Shown: piece by piece, positions 1 through 11,494 of the stretch
Layout: each line of letters starts with the position of its first letter
Numbering within the stretch: position 1 is the stretch's first letter
Source: Aldrovandia affinis
Taxonomy: Eukaryota; Chordata; Actinopteri; Notacanthiformes; Halosauridae
Assembly: GCA_029706075.1 (NCBI GenBank)
Contig: JAINUG010000197.1
Coordinates: forward strand, 1,155,009 to 1,219,008
Length of the DNA stretch: 64,000 bases
Direction of reading: 5' to 3'
Notes under the pieces: model-generated
The model's database searches: none
The model's input: only the letters and a program-made list of their open reading frames with translations
Told to the model about the DNA's origin: nothing
Translations under genes and position numbers: made by a program

Positions 1-33
1 CGTAGTCGTCCTCCTTGTCACTGCCGTCAATGG
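1..33 (-). CDS. fgfr3: fgfr3 transmembrane exon, first 33 bases only
   Basis: This is the 5' start of the exon after the alternative IIIb/IIIc exons, cut by the window edge. On the minus strand a pyrimidine-rich stretch ends in ctcgctag, and the exon then begins with CC. Joined to the single G left by either IIIb or IIIc this makes Ala, giving AIDGSDKEDDY. FGFRs have a short acidic juxtamembrane linker here just before the membrane helix (human FGFR3 is also Glu/Asp-rich at this point). Phase agrees with both alternative upstream exons. The helix itself is not visible, so the assignment rests on phase, acceptor and acidic composition. Confidence 0.75.
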
Positions 34-1406
34 CTAGCGAGGGGTAAAAGGTGAACGGGGACAATCTGGTTAACGTTGTGAAAAACCCCCAAAACAACAA
101 CAAGACTAGACATTTAACATATTTAAGCATTTTATTTGTTTAATAGTTTGTTTGGGAAAACTTGGCATTTTCAAACAAAGGGAAATAGCTGTGATTCCTA
201 TTTGATTATACGGAAGAGGAATTTTCCATGATAACTCAAAACCATCTATTTACTTAGAAGCTTATATCTAAAAGACTATTTGATTACTGATTTTATCGAT
301 CAAGCATTTCCCATAATTCCCATAATCCCTCATGATTATCAATTTTTACTGTGCCTGTCTTAGATCTGTCCTTGCCAATGCTACACATTCGTGGTGGATG
401 TGACCCCCATCCTTTCATTGTAAAGTGTTCTGAGATTGTGAAAGGCGCTATATACACACAATCCATTATTATTCGTATTAATAGTGAAATCTAACTGTGC
501 TCAGTCTGTGTGGCACATTTAGAGATGTTTGCTGAGCTGGAGACGTGATGTCACTGTAGTCCACAGCTGCACAGACTTAGCTAATAATCCCAGCTGTGGT
601 TATAATATGTCTTTCCTTGCAGAACGTCTCAACAGTCTGGCAATGCTGAAACAACAAAACTCCTCTCACACGTCGCCAAAACTGCTGCACAGGGAACAAT
701 ACAGAGGACAGGCGACAGTGCTATTTTTATATATGTTTAAAATACATCTGTCATCAGGTACATCTGCCAAAAATATTGAATGTGGTTAATAAAAGGTAGC
801 TTTGAGCAGATAAAAGATGGACAGAACAAAGTGTGTAAGTGATATGTCCTTGAATTTCTACACATTTCTGTAAAAAGAACCAGGGCATTATTGAGACAAG
901 AACTCTGGCTCAGTTTAGAGTCACATTCTGATTGAGAACACATTTGTCACAGAGACAGCGAAGCTAGACCTCTCCTGATGCAGCTCACAGGCTTTAAGCT
1001 TGGCTACCGAGTGAAACGATGGTACAGCACATATTCCCCCTGTTTGAAAATGACTTTACCCTCTATTCATTTGTTCTCAAATCCACTCACTGTGGCTCAC
1101 ATGTCAGGTACATGCGTGGTGCCAGAATAAGTTAGCTTCAGATGGGCTATTGATTTTACACATCCACCTTGCCCTGACTGTCGGTCATGAGAAAACATGA
1201 CCGCTGGGGCTTTGATTTACTTTAACCAGTATTATTCACATGCGATGTTATCTCAGGAATGACTTTGATTTACTGTTTCAACCATTCACATGCACTGTTT
1301 CATCATCACATCAAAACAACAGCAAAAACAGTATAAAAGTGACAGGCAGTGACCCAACACACAGAAGAAGGACCCGAGGAGAGTGGTTTAGAGAGAGGGA
1401 CAGTAC
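34..1406 (-). other. fgfr3 intron between IIIc and the transmembrane exon
   Basis: The intron runs from donor gtactg after IIIc to the acceptor at about position 34. It is AT-rich and contains one recognisable interspersed repeat fragment (about 358-478). I see no other coding sequence. Confidence 0.7.
358..478 (-). repeat. interspersed repeat fragment of the 'tatatagcgcctttc' type
   Basis: On the minus strand it reads tatatagcgcctttcacaat followed by a CACTTTACAATG-like block and a conserved ACATCCACCACGAATGTGTAG-like block. A second, diverged copy lies at about 53425-53600 on the plus strand. I recognise the pattern as a common dispersed fish repeat but cannot name the family. Confidence 0.5.
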
Positions 1407-1551
1407 CTGGCAGCACAGTCAGCCATGCTGAGTGGTAAGCATAACCAATAGAGTTCCCAGCTAGGCAGGTGTACTCCCCAGCATCCTCAAAAGACACGTT
1501 TGTCAAGAACAGAATCTCTAGCTCCTTATCCGTGGTATTTATGCCTGCCGT
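1407..1551 (-). CDS. fgfr3: fgfr3 alternative exon IIIc (second half of Ig D3, mesenchymal-type)
   Basis: This 145-base exon (48 codons plus one base) starts [20 protein letters not shown], continues with [16 protein letters not shown] and ends SAWLTVLP. It is the canonical IIIc half of the third Ig domain, which sets FGF specificity. It supplies the second D3 cysteine in YTC and has N-glycosylation motifs NTT and NVS. The acceptor is cccag after a long pyrimidine tract and the donor is CCAG/gtactg. It enters in phase 0 after Lys of IIIa and leaves one base, as in other FGFRs. IIIc lies downstream of IIIb and the two should be mutually exclusive. TDKELE is FGFR3-like; FGFR1 and FGFR2 have TDKEME and TDKEIE. 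Confidence 0.97.
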
Positions 1552-1627
1552 CTGGGACACAGGGAAAATGAGGGGACAGGGAGGGAGAGGAATGATAGAG
1601 AGCAGGAGAGAGAGAGAGAGGGGAGGA
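1552..1627 (-). promoter_or_regulatory. long polypyrimidine tract before exon IIIc
   Basis: On the transcribed strand the 75 bases before the IIIc acceptor are almost all C and T, including a CT dinucleotide run, and end in tgtgtcccag. Such tracts recruit U2AF and PTB. PTB control of the IIIb/IIIc choice is established for mammalian FGFR2; its use here is inferred. Confidence 0.5.
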
Positions 1628-2046
1628 TAGGATATTTCATAAGCCTTGAATCCCAAGAGGAAATGCACAAAACACAAAAGGAGCACCCGGGAAAAGTACA
1701 AATCCACCGACGAGGGGAAAAAAAGGGCAGTGATGAAGTTGAGATTCCCGCCACACAGTGTAGCCCCCTACGAAGTCACCCGCTCCCCATTGTCATGGAA
1801 ATAATCTCAGATCCCCAGGAGCTGGCAGCAAAGCAGTGAACGCCCCCTTCCACCAGGACTGTGCTGTGCGTGCTCACGACTCTTTGTGCAGTTGGTGTTG
1901 TTTAAAGGGTAGTGTGTGGACCAATGGCCAGCTATGAACGTGGTCTTAAAAAGTCCCAATGAAAGGAGAACCAGTGACAGGATGAGATAAAGGGATGGTG
2001 GAGAGATGGAGGGATTCTTTTGCTTTCTCTCTGACAGGCTGAAGCT

Positions 2047-2471
2047 CATGCTAGATCAGGGCACTTAGTGGGGATCTGTATAGTGACGGGGGGAATCATG
2101 CAGGTTAGCATTAAGCCTCTAGGCAGGTCTCACAGCGCCTTTCTGTTACAGCACACTACAAGCTCTAATAATCTGAAGGCAGTGCCCATCCACTGGGGTT
2201 CAGAATGGGGGTTACAACCATGCTCATGATGTTCATATGGGGAACATTAATATGGTCGTAGAATACATTCTGAGAGAAATCAATAGGATTGAGATCAGGC
2301 AATTCCTGTTTAAAGTCCTTGCCTAATTAGAAGTGCAATGTTGCGGTTATTTATCAGGGGACGGTGATTGGGGGAAGGATTGCATGCTTTAATAACGGGT
2401 AGAGTGGCAGCTGGTCACTGCCCTGCTAATATGGTGGTGGGGGACTGCTTTTTTCCATTGGTGAGCATGCA
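2047..2471 (-). promoter_or_regulatory. cluster of five GCATG (RBFOX-type) motifs in the IIIb-IIIc intron
   Basis: Read on the transcribed strand, GCATG occurs at 2466-2471, 2383-2387, 2219-2223, 2097-2102 and 2047-2051. The first and fourth are full TGCATG. They lie about 165 to 590 bases downstream of the IIIb donor. In mammalian FGFR2, UGCAUG elements downstream of IIIb bind RBFOX2 and promote IIIb inclusion. The same role in this gene is an inference. Confidence 0.5.
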
Positions 2472-2637
2472 TGTTACACCCAGAGCAAAGCAGAGGAGGA
2501 AGAGCTGGGGGCGGCATGAGAGAGGTTAAGAGTAGTGCACAAGAGAAGGCTTGTAGAGAGGGGGGGTAAAGCTGGGTGGGGCTAGATGGAGAGCGGTTAG
2601 GGCATTAGGAGAGAGGAGGGGTTACTGGGAATATTAC

Positions 2638-2782
2638 CTGGTTTGTGTATAAAAAGCCAGAAGGGGTTCTCGGACTTGCCTACGAAATTAGAGGCCCGAC
2701 ACCAATATTTTCCCTGGTCTCTCTCTGTCACATTGAACAGAGTCAATTTAACATGGGCCTCAGTGCTTCTACTGACCAGAGA
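2638..2782 (-). CDS. fgfr3: fgfr3 alternative exon IIIb (second half of Ig D3, epithelial-type)
   Basis: This 145-base exon (48 codons plus one base) begins SLVSRSTEAHVKLTLFNVTE, then RDQGKYWCRASNFVGKSENP, and ends FWLFIHKP. It corresponds to the FGFR3 IIIb exon; shared features are the early Ser residues, a VTERD/VSERD turn, YxCRA(S/T)NF(I/V)G and a final FWL. FGFR2 IIIb (HSGINSSNAE...) is clearly different. Cys in YWC closes the D3 disulfide with the IIIa cysteine, and NVT is an N-glycosylation motif. The acceptor is ctctccag; the donor CCAG/gtaata is weaker than consensus, as expected for a regulated exon. It enters in phase 0 and leaves one base, so it is interchangeable with IIIc. Confidence 0.95.
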
Positions 2783-3584
2783 CTGGAGAGACACACACAG
2801 ACAGGTCAGTGAGGGGGTGCAGCGGGCATCCTGGACATACCTCCCGAGGCTAAAGCCCCCCATACATTACAGAACTGCATGAGCATTCACAATGACTCCA
2901 ATGATATCATGGCTACCAGCAATTACAACCCTCACATAAACAAATACAACCAATAATACATACATCAGAATTTGTTTTTTTATTGTTTCTGAATTTGGCA
3001 CCTTTAATATACTGTACATACATCAAACTTTATTGATGCACAGTGGTGGACTGCTGACTGGCTCTTGATCATGGTGAATAAGATTTATTATACAGGTTTG
3101 ACAAAACAGTATGCTACCCACATTTGCTTTTGCAGAATGTTTTTACTTGACTCATCTTAGATGCCTATTTTAGAAACATTTAGTTACAGACACCATTGAG
3201 TTGGAGGATTCTAGAGTAACATTGATTTATTACAGTCTGAGCATTTATGTCCTATTTTCAAGCCATCCTGGAACTAGGAACTAGTTTCTATAGCTTTGAT
3301 TAACAGCCAGGCAGCATAGGAGCCCACAAAGCAGCACTCAAAAGTCCACCACATTTCTTTCACCATTACAACTGAATGCACAATTCCTCCCATTGCCTGA
3401 AAAACAGCAGGGTAAAGCAGAAATATAAATCTTCATCTAAACAAAGATGCTATAGGAAAGCAGCGTCTTTACAACTGCATCTGCCTTTCTAACTAGCTGA
3501 AACTAATTTTTCCTTTTATCGATGTGGGATTCAAACACTTCCAAAAAAAAAGGAAAAGCCTGAAGCTAGAAAATGCTTTGTTCA

Positions 3585-3626
<42 letters not shown>

Positions 3627-4799
3627 TAGTGGTGGTGGTTGTGCCACACATGAGATGTCACAAGTCATATGAATGTGAGGCGGGTGGGGGGGGGTGGGGG
3701 GGAGGAATGCGAATCCCAGAAAATGTTGTTCCAATTATGTGGGAGTCAAAAATAGACGGTGGAGCCGCGGTCCTGGGTCTCGGTCGCCGGCGGTCTCTGT
3801 TCTCTGCTGACTCGGCCCTTCCCCAGAACCCGCTCACTTTTTCCATGGCTGCTCTGGGAGAACCGCGCTCCACCAAACCCGCTTCCCCCCCACTTGCTAA
3901 ATCAATCTCAGCCGCCTAATGGCCCATTCTCAAAGCCTGATGCTGCATTGCTCGGCGCGCTCCAAACCAGATGCTTCTTTTTATTTGTTTCAATAGAAAA
4001 CAAACAAACAAAAAAACGAAAACAGGCAGTCTGTGCTTCTGAAGGAGTCGTCTTGCATTGCAAGAGGCATATTCGTGTCGGAGAGGAGAATTTGCGGGAT
4101 GAAAGGGTGAAGACTTCTTAAGTTATCTCTTGGCACCAGTCCAGTAACAAACTATACAGAAAACTAAATCTACAAAATTTCATCTGAGGGCTTGTATATA
4201 TAATTATTGTTATATATCACTTCATCTTTGAATTTTTGTGTGCACAAACAGTCAATGGTATATGCAGGATAATGAAAGTAGCTGTGCCGCCATTCTGTCA
4301 GTCTGAAAGCACTGTAGAAAAATAACTACGCCATAAAAAAGACCCCGTTTGAAAACAATGCCGGTGGTTAAGGGCTGATGTAGGGCGTCTCCTCCCTCTC
4401 TCCCCCGCCTGAATGCTGTCAGCTGATGACATCACTGTTTGCATCTGGAAAATCCTGATCTGGTACATTGCGACCAGTCCTCTGGGGATCCTGCCCAAAC
4501 CCTGCCTCCTGAACCCCAGTGTCCTTGTCTCAGGCTTCAAACATGGCCCTGGCACAATGGCCTTCCCAGCCCAGGTATGTTTGCCTTCTTCTTTCAATAA
4601 AAGCTCCCAAACAAAAAGCTTTAATTACTTTTTGTCTCACAGCATAATCCGCAAGTGGAATTTGCACAGGCTGGGTGAAGGCATAGACCAATCACAGAAG
4701 ACCCAGCACAGATGTGAGCCAAACAAAATACACCAAGCAAAGACAATACACAGTCTTGTGGACATTGGGTGGAAGTAGCTACCCTCAGAGTGGGTTTAC
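2783..4799 (-). other. fgfr3 intron between IIIa and IIIb
   Basis: This intron holds a TA microsatellite (3588-3621), a G-rich run and a GC-richer block at about 3680-3975 with several CpGs (see findings). Open frames across that block have no recognisable domain. Confidence 0.7.
3588..3621. repeat. (TA)n microsatellite
   Basis: An uninterrupted alternating AT run of about 34 bases. Confidence 0.95.
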
Positions 4800-4989
4800 C
4801 TTCAGGATGTTGACATAGGGCACCCCGTCCGGCCCATAGCGGCTACCATTGACCTCGATGTGTTTGAGCCACTGGATGTGGGGCTGGGCATCACTGTAGA
4901 CCTTGCAGTGGAACTCCACATCGCTGCCTACCAGGACAGTCTGATTGGCTGGTAGTCCAGCTTGCAGGATTGGCCTGTGGGGGACCGCT
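4800..4989 (-). CDS. fgfr3: fgfr3 exon IIIa (D2-D3 linker and first half of Ig D3), one-base frameshift
   Basis: The exon encodes the constant first half of D3. After the frame break the reading continues [60 protein letters not shown]. It contains the conserved D2-D3 linker (RSPHRP), the first D3 cysteine (FHC), the IQWLKH core and an NQT glycosylation motif, all close to FGFR3. The acceptor is cccacag and the donor AAG/gtaaac. Anomaly: the exon is 190 bases, but entry with one carried base and exit in phase 0 require 191. The run that should encode Ser-Pro-His has five C where six are needed (4979-4983 on the plus strand are five G). As written the frame goes to a stop (TAG) about 18 codons later. 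Both IIIb and IIIc isoforms are affected. Confidence 0.95.
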
Positions 4990-5664
4990 CTGTGGGAGGG
5001 TGGGAGTGGGGGGTGAATTAATTAGCAGATGGCACGTATCACATCACAAAGTCAAAGAGGCCTAAAGCTGTTTCATGTTTGTATAGCCAGCCCCTAGTAT
5101 CTTTAATAACTAACCCAGAAGCAAGACGTATGTAATTTCAAATAACTTTATCGATATAAATCTCCAAGTTAATGTTTCTATGATAATTTCCCTTGTGTGG
5201 TCACACTGGGGGTTAATTTAAAAGAACGATAGCAAGTGCTAGCTATTTTCACCACTCTTGCTCTTTTCTTTAACAGTGTGTATAGATCTGGAGAATGTCT
5301 ACACCAGGTATGGGGAAGGATGGCCGTATCTGTTACTAGATTCCAACTTCTGCTCTTAATTATTTAATCAGCCCAATCATTTAGCGTAATCTGACATTTT
5401 TTGCTAAATGTATTGATAAGATTATGAATGACAGCTGAAGACAGTTCTTGTGTCTCTATATGAAACGTTTTACTGTAATCTAATCTATGAGTGAACCGGT
5501 GTTGGTGTATACAGCTAATTAGCTAATTGAGCCAGGGTAATTTGTAGAAACAAAAACCTGCATGCACATGAGCCCTCCAATAACAGAGTTCCCCACTCCT
5601 GGGCTATACAGCACATTGTTTTGCAAGGACTTACTCAAGTGAGAACCCCTGACCCCCTCCTTAC
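4990..5664 (-). other. short fgfr3 intron between D2b and IIIa
   Basis: An AT-rich intron of 675 bases from donor gtaagg to acceptor cccacag. I see nothing else in it. Confidence 0.8.
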
Positions 5665-5788
5665 CCAGGACATCCAGCTGGTAGGTGTGGGTGATGGTGC
5701 CATACTTGTTCTGCACCACGCAGGTGTAGTTCCCCCTGTCAGATGGCACGGCGCTCTCCATCACCAAGCTCCACTGCTGGTGTCTCAG
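5665..5788 (-). CDS. fgfr3: fgfr3 exon encoding second half of Ig D2
   Basis: This 124-base exon, the usual length of this FGFR exon, encodes [41 protein letters not shown] and one further base. It completes the second Ig domain, which carries much of the FGF and heparan sulfate contact surface. [12 protein letters not shown] holds the second D2 cysteine, and NYT is an N-glycosylation motif. [12 protein letters not shown] matches FGFR3 and differs from FGFR1 (VRYATWSIIMDS) and FGFR2 (VRNQHWSLIMES), making it the strongest paralogue evidence. The acceptor is tcttgcag and the donor CTGG/gtaagg. It enters in phase 0 and leaves one G to be completed by IIIa as Glu. Confidence 0.97.
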
Positions 5789-5842
5789 CTGCAAGACAAC
5801 CACACAGTGTGCTATAGTCCAGGGTGTATGAGTGCATTACAG

Positions 5843-5847
<5 letters not shown>

Positions 5848-5885
<38 letters not shown>

Positions 5886-6070
5886 ACAATGCTGAAAGTG
5901 TATGTTACAGTCCTGAGTGTGTGTGTGTGAGTCTTGAATGTTTGGGTGTGTGTGTCTGTGTATTACAGTGTTGTGTGTGTGTCTATTTTATTTTCCAGTG
6001 AGAGAGTGTGTGTGAGTTATAGTTAAGACAAAGATAAGTGTGTGTGCATGTGTGTGTGTGTGTCACAGTC
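5848..6070. repeat. GT-rich region with (GT)n microsatellite
   Basis: A pure GT run at 5848-5882 is followed by repeated short GT runs separated by similar words (attacagt, gttacagtcc), suggesting local slippage and duplication. Confidence 0.85.
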
Positions 6071-9000
6071 CAGAGAAAGAGGAATGTGCATATGTGCACG
6101 TGTGTTATATTCCAAGGAAAGCTGAGAGTGTGCGTTAGAAACACTTTTTGCATTTTTTACACCTGATGTTTTTACACCTCATTTAATTTCTATTTATCTA
6201 ACCAGGATAGTCCCATCAGTAAAAACAAATTATCACTGGTTTTCAGACATATTTCACCTAAACATTAATTTGAACAATGCTCATATTTGCTTTGCCCCAT
6301 CCAATATATTTAATCAAATAAAGCAAAGACATTCACTGTGTGATACTACAGCTTTCCCTAACCCTTCCCTATGTGAGTTACTCTTAAAATATTGAACACT
6401 GAAACAGCTTTTCTCCTTCCCTCTTTGACTGAAAAAAGGAAGACTACAAATTTTACCTGCTCTATGTTTTCAGAGACAAATTGTGAATTAAGTTTAATTA
6501 AGATTAGATATTTGACGATTTTGGAATGTGCTTTACTGCATGAAAAAGGGCATAACATCACATTCTGGAAAAATACAATTACTAAGAGTGTTTATGCTGG
6601 CATGGCAGATTCATGCTAATTAGAGTCTAAGCCACCATCTCTGCAGGATACACAATGCTGTTCTTTACTTTTATTAAACTGCAGAAACCTCAAGGAATTG
6701 ACCAGAAGCAGGGGACCTGATTAAGGGCTTTTGCTGAATTCTAAAATCCCTATAAAATTCTAAAATATTTCATTATTAACATTAGTAAATTAAGTCTTTC
6801 CAAGCAGGGAAAAACACAAAGTCAGGGGAGAGAAAGATCGACATGCACAAAACATGTGTGCCTGCTCTTATCTGAAGACGGAACATCTGTGTTAAATGTG
6901 TTTATGGTTTAACAGAAGGGAAGAGAGTTCACATGAGACTTGGAGTATTTCATGTCTCAGTGGTAGTAGATGAGGCATAGGCGGATTTCAATTGAACTGA
7001 CCTACCGACATCTAAACAGAGAGAACCTATTTCCAGGTGTCCACCAGCACACACGCACCAGGACCAAGCTACAGGTCAATGCTGCCTTAAAAATTGAGAT
7101 TGATAGAGAAAAACTCTTTCACATCACGCGGTGCTGATGTTTTCAGAAGAATTTAACCCCTGCGTTAGGCAGTTCCTGAACTGTTAAATGTTTGCGTTGG
7201 GGTGGAAGCCACATCGAATGACGCGCAGCGCTCTCCTGCTGGCTTGGAGAGGGGCACATGGAAAAAAACTCAACTGTGTAAATATTATGGCTTGTATTCT
7301 CTGCAGTTGCGTAGTTACAAGCCGCGGGCCCAGCGCTTGCCAGTGTGTTAGCCAGGGCTCTGTGCCCCTGCTATAGCAGGGAGTCAAAGTGGTGCTTCTG
7401 ATGGCAGAAACTTCCAGAGGGAATATCTCTTCACTCCGACAAGGCTCCGCCTCGCCTCCTCCCAAGTCACAAAAGCATTGTCACCTTCATCTTGGTAGGA
7501 TTGTGAATCACAGCCTTCCTGTGTTATATTCATTCTTTGGATAAGACAAAACGGCTGAGCCCATGCAAGCTTTGATGTGGCCCAAACCAGATGGTGGGCA
7601 ATATCTAATCCGAGTCTGCCAGAATGCGGCCAGAGTTGAGCCACGCAGCTTCCCTGGAATTACTGGGTTCTTCCATGGTCCAAATTTTTGAAACCACGGA
7701 AACTTAACTTGAAAAAAATAACTGCCTTATCTGTGGATGTTTGCACCTCATTTTCTGACGGCTCTAAGCTGACCTTATTTCTGAAGTTTCCATCAGGATT
7801 GTGCTGTGGTATCCCTCACAAGTGATTAACCCAGGTGGGGAGGGGGGGGGTAGCATTAGTGCTAGCACTAGAGGACTAATCCCACTCTGCTGAACTACCT
7901 CCAGGTCACCTAACTCAAAGTGTAAACCAAGCTTTTGCGATATTAAAGATTCCAAACAGGATTACACAAATAAGGAGATTACTTCATAAAGTCACAACTG
8001 TTTAAAACTGCTGACTTTTTCATGTTGGGAGGGTAGCAGGGGAACAAAATCACATCAAACTGACCAGAAAAATACAGGAAACTTGGTTCTACTGGCAAAA
8101 AAGGTTTTCAATATCCAGTTCACAAAATAGCCCTATTTAAGCCACTGGGGCTGTTACTATGAATTTATGCTGCTGTCAAACTCAGGCCAGAGCTACATCT
8201 ACACCAGGGTTTCATTTGACCCAGGGTGAGTAAACTGATATCACAAGTGCTGAAACTGTCAGCCTTGGACATTAACACTGCAGCTCCAAATATGTATTTA
8301 CCTCTTAGAGCTAACCCAGGGTATGTGGGCCACTCAATTCACCAAAAAGAACAATATCTCTATGAGGGAAACACTGCATCACATCGAAGGTGAACAAATA
8401 TTTATACAAGCAGAGAGCCACTCCAAATACACACAGATAGCCACTGTAGATACATGCAGAGAGCCACTGCAAAAAAAAAGCCACTGTAAAACCTGGTGGA
8501 AAAAGCATTTAAAAAATGTTATGTATTGTAAAGGTAAATGTATTGTAATGGAGCTTTACTTGTCCTAGAACTTTCCAAATCCTAAAAAGCCACATTCAAT
8601 TTTTTTGTTTAAAAGCTCCAATTTTAGTTCTATTTACATAAATGATCAGAACACAAGAACCACTTACAAATACAACAGCCACCAATTACATAAACAATCT
8701 ACAAAGAAATCTATTATAAGGACAATTAAGAACGGACTGAAATGTTTACTGAACTGAGACAATGCATGATAGTAGTAAAACGCTTGCACTGCTTTGGTTT
8801 AGTGTTCAAAGACATACTGTGCCCTGCCTGCCATATGCCAGGACAACAAAAGCCAGGCTTCCTGGACGGACACATCAGTCCCATTTAATGTCTCTGTCAA
8901 AGTCTCAGCTTCTCAATAATCTGGTGGTCTGCCCACTGAGCTCCTCCCCTGATGGCTCAATAAAGAAATGATCTTTGACCCGCCTGACCTGCAACCCCAG

Positions 9001-10479
9001 TGGCAGGGGTTGTATATTCAGACATGACAACAATGACCACTCATAATTGCAATCTTTCTGCTTTAGCTGTGAATATTTCAATTAGTCATCTCTATAACTC
9101 CATGTCCCAGGAGCTCAGGCACAACTAATCAACAGCATCAGGACGGTCTTACTGCCTCTCACACTCATATCCAAGTTAAATATTGATAATTGTCTTAGCA
9201 GAGCAACTTTTTACATTTTACCCCTGCTTCAGAATGGTTACAGGACCTATTTTCTAAAGTAGTCACAGTCACTCACAGTCCATATTTTGGGCATGGTTAG
9301 CTTTACATTGTTTATTTGCAGAAATCACACTAATTAAGGCCACTAAAAATACTGAACAGTTTGTGCAATGGAAAAGCCACAACAACTCAACATATAGAAG
9401 TCTGACAATTCTTTTAAGAATATTTATTTCAGATTAGAGGATGTACATTTATTTAAACTCAGAGTTTGGAAACCTTATTGGATGCATACCTCCACAAGCC
9501 AAAGGCATTAATTAAAATGGAAAAGTCCCACAACAGGAGGCAAAATTAAGACATGGTTAAACTGTATGGACACAGCTTTCAATCGGGACCTAAAAATAGC
9601 TGGATCACAACCTGTTACGATTTCTTTGCTACAGACCTGACAGACCTTACTGTGCACGATATCATTATCAAGAGCGCACGTTAACGTTACCTCAACTTAA
9701 TCAATCCTGAAGTTAATCAGGGAAAGCTTGTGGGTCCAAGCAAACAGATGGTTGCTGTTGGCCTCCTCCCGAATACCAAACTTTGATCACTCTTTGGGGT
9801 TGCCAAAGCAATCATATCTTCAATCTGAGAGCTACATTAATATGCATTAGATGAGTGGGGGAACTTTGGCCTGGTGAGGGGTGGGTGGGATTGAGATTTC
9901 GCGGAGTCTTTGTCTGGCTGTCAGCACTGGTCCCTGGCCCGTCAAATGAACTCATCACGGGGCGGGTGCGAGTAGCCGACACTCAGCCGCCAGACTGACA
10001 GCTTTTGTATGGGGAAACTAAAGCCTGTCAGTCGTAGCCCTGACCCCTGATTTTTTATTTGGGGGGTGCCACAGGCCTTGTCAACGAATCCCATTAGCTC
10101 GCCTGCCACCGTGACGGTCCACAGGGGGTAGGGGGGCAGGGCTGTCACCCTATTTATTTTTTCAAGGTCAGCTATGGGCATGTGAGCCCTGCTAATGGTC
10201 CCAAATGGAGCATGTATGGAGGGGGAGGGAAAAAAACATGCATTCAGCAGGGGCTATGGAGACATCTCCATCTCCAATCACGCTGTCAGACTTCAGTAAG
10301 ATACAACCCATTGGCCTAAAAGCATGGAAGGATTGATTAGTAGAAATGTTTATTGAACAATATGTTGACAAATTAACACTGGCAGGGTTTGCCAGTTCCT
10401 TTGACAGATGTCTTTTTTCACTATTATGATAGAAATTACATTAGAAGAAATGTTAAGAGTAGAGAAAGATAACAACTAT

Positions 10480-10482
<3 letters not shown>

Positions 10483-10519
<37 letters not shown>
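10483..10519. repeat. (TG)n microsatellite
   Basis: About 37 bases of uninterrupted TG. Confidence 0.95.
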
Positions 10520-10522
<3 letters not shown>

Positions 10523-10810
10523 GATGGAGCAGTCTGGCTCCATATAAAAGCTATGACATGCTTTGCACAGGAGCAGAAACTCAGACCGCAGTTCTATGTC
10601 TAATCAAGGGTTTCCTGATATGCTCAGCACTAACAGGCCAGCAAACACTCTCCATCCTCAATACTGAAAAGACACTCATCCAACATGCACTCTGTCATAT
10701 AGACAACTCAACCCTGCCTTATCCTACCAGACATTGACTTCTGCCATATGCTCTGCTCTGCTCCTGAGCAAATGATACTGCCTCTCCTTTAGCCTCCTTT
10801 AGATTCTGCC

Positions 10811-10860
10811 TGCATTTTACATTTACATTTTACATTTAGAGACGCTCTTTCTGCCTGCAG
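10811..10860 (-). repeat. SINE tail fragment
   Basis: It contains cattttacatttacatttta and gacgctctt, the same 3' tail seen in full in the SINE at 12903-13132. Only the tail is present. Confidence 0.6.
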
Positions 10861-11494
10861 TTTGACAACCACATGAACCCCATAGCCCTTCTGATTATGT
10901 TATTTTCCCAGTAAACAATGTGATATAGAAGACAAGTTTATTCCACTAAAAAAGGGGATCCAGAGGTGGAGCAGATGCAAACCTCAAATGGGATTTTACA
11001 TGGGATCACATTGTGAAGAAACCATGATCTTTTCCCCTGGGAATAAACACTTTCACTCTGTTGTTCCTGTGCCAAGGTCCCAGTGGTCAGCTTAAAGCAC
11101 ATTCTACCTTTAATATCCAGCTCAGGATCAAACTTAAGCTGATCCTGGGTCAGCACTCAAGAGCAAACACTGCACATATCAGCCCTGTACCAGGGATCAG
11201 GTTAACATCAGCTAGCAAGCAGGAGAAAAGTGGCTTAGCTGATAAAGGGTAGTTTAACCCAGCCAAGTACTTTGTCTCTGGATAGCCAGTGTTTGTTGAT
11301 GCTAAAAGGTAAGTGAGATACAGGCACATCTGCAACACTGCCAGAAATAGAAGATATAAAATATGCAGTGAAACCTGAAGCGTCGTACAAGGCCTCCTTT
11401 CTCCACGGTAGTACATGAGAAAGAGAGTAAACAGCAGAAAACAGAGATGCTCCCCTGCCCTTGAACTCAGCCTGAAATCTAAGGACATCTCACT

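Larger units (their letters stand above)
1552..2637 (-). other. fgfr3 intron between IIIb and IIIc
   Basis: This 1086-base intron separates the two alternative D3 exons. It contains the GCATG cluster and the pyrimidine tract listed separately. I see no transposon or further exon. Confidence 0.8.

Noticed and set aside
1407..5788. Assignment to fgfr1, fgfr2 or fgfr4
   Set aside because: [15 protein letters not shown] with [21 protein letters not shown] and the IIIb exon all fit FGFR3 better. FGFR4 has no IIIb exon.
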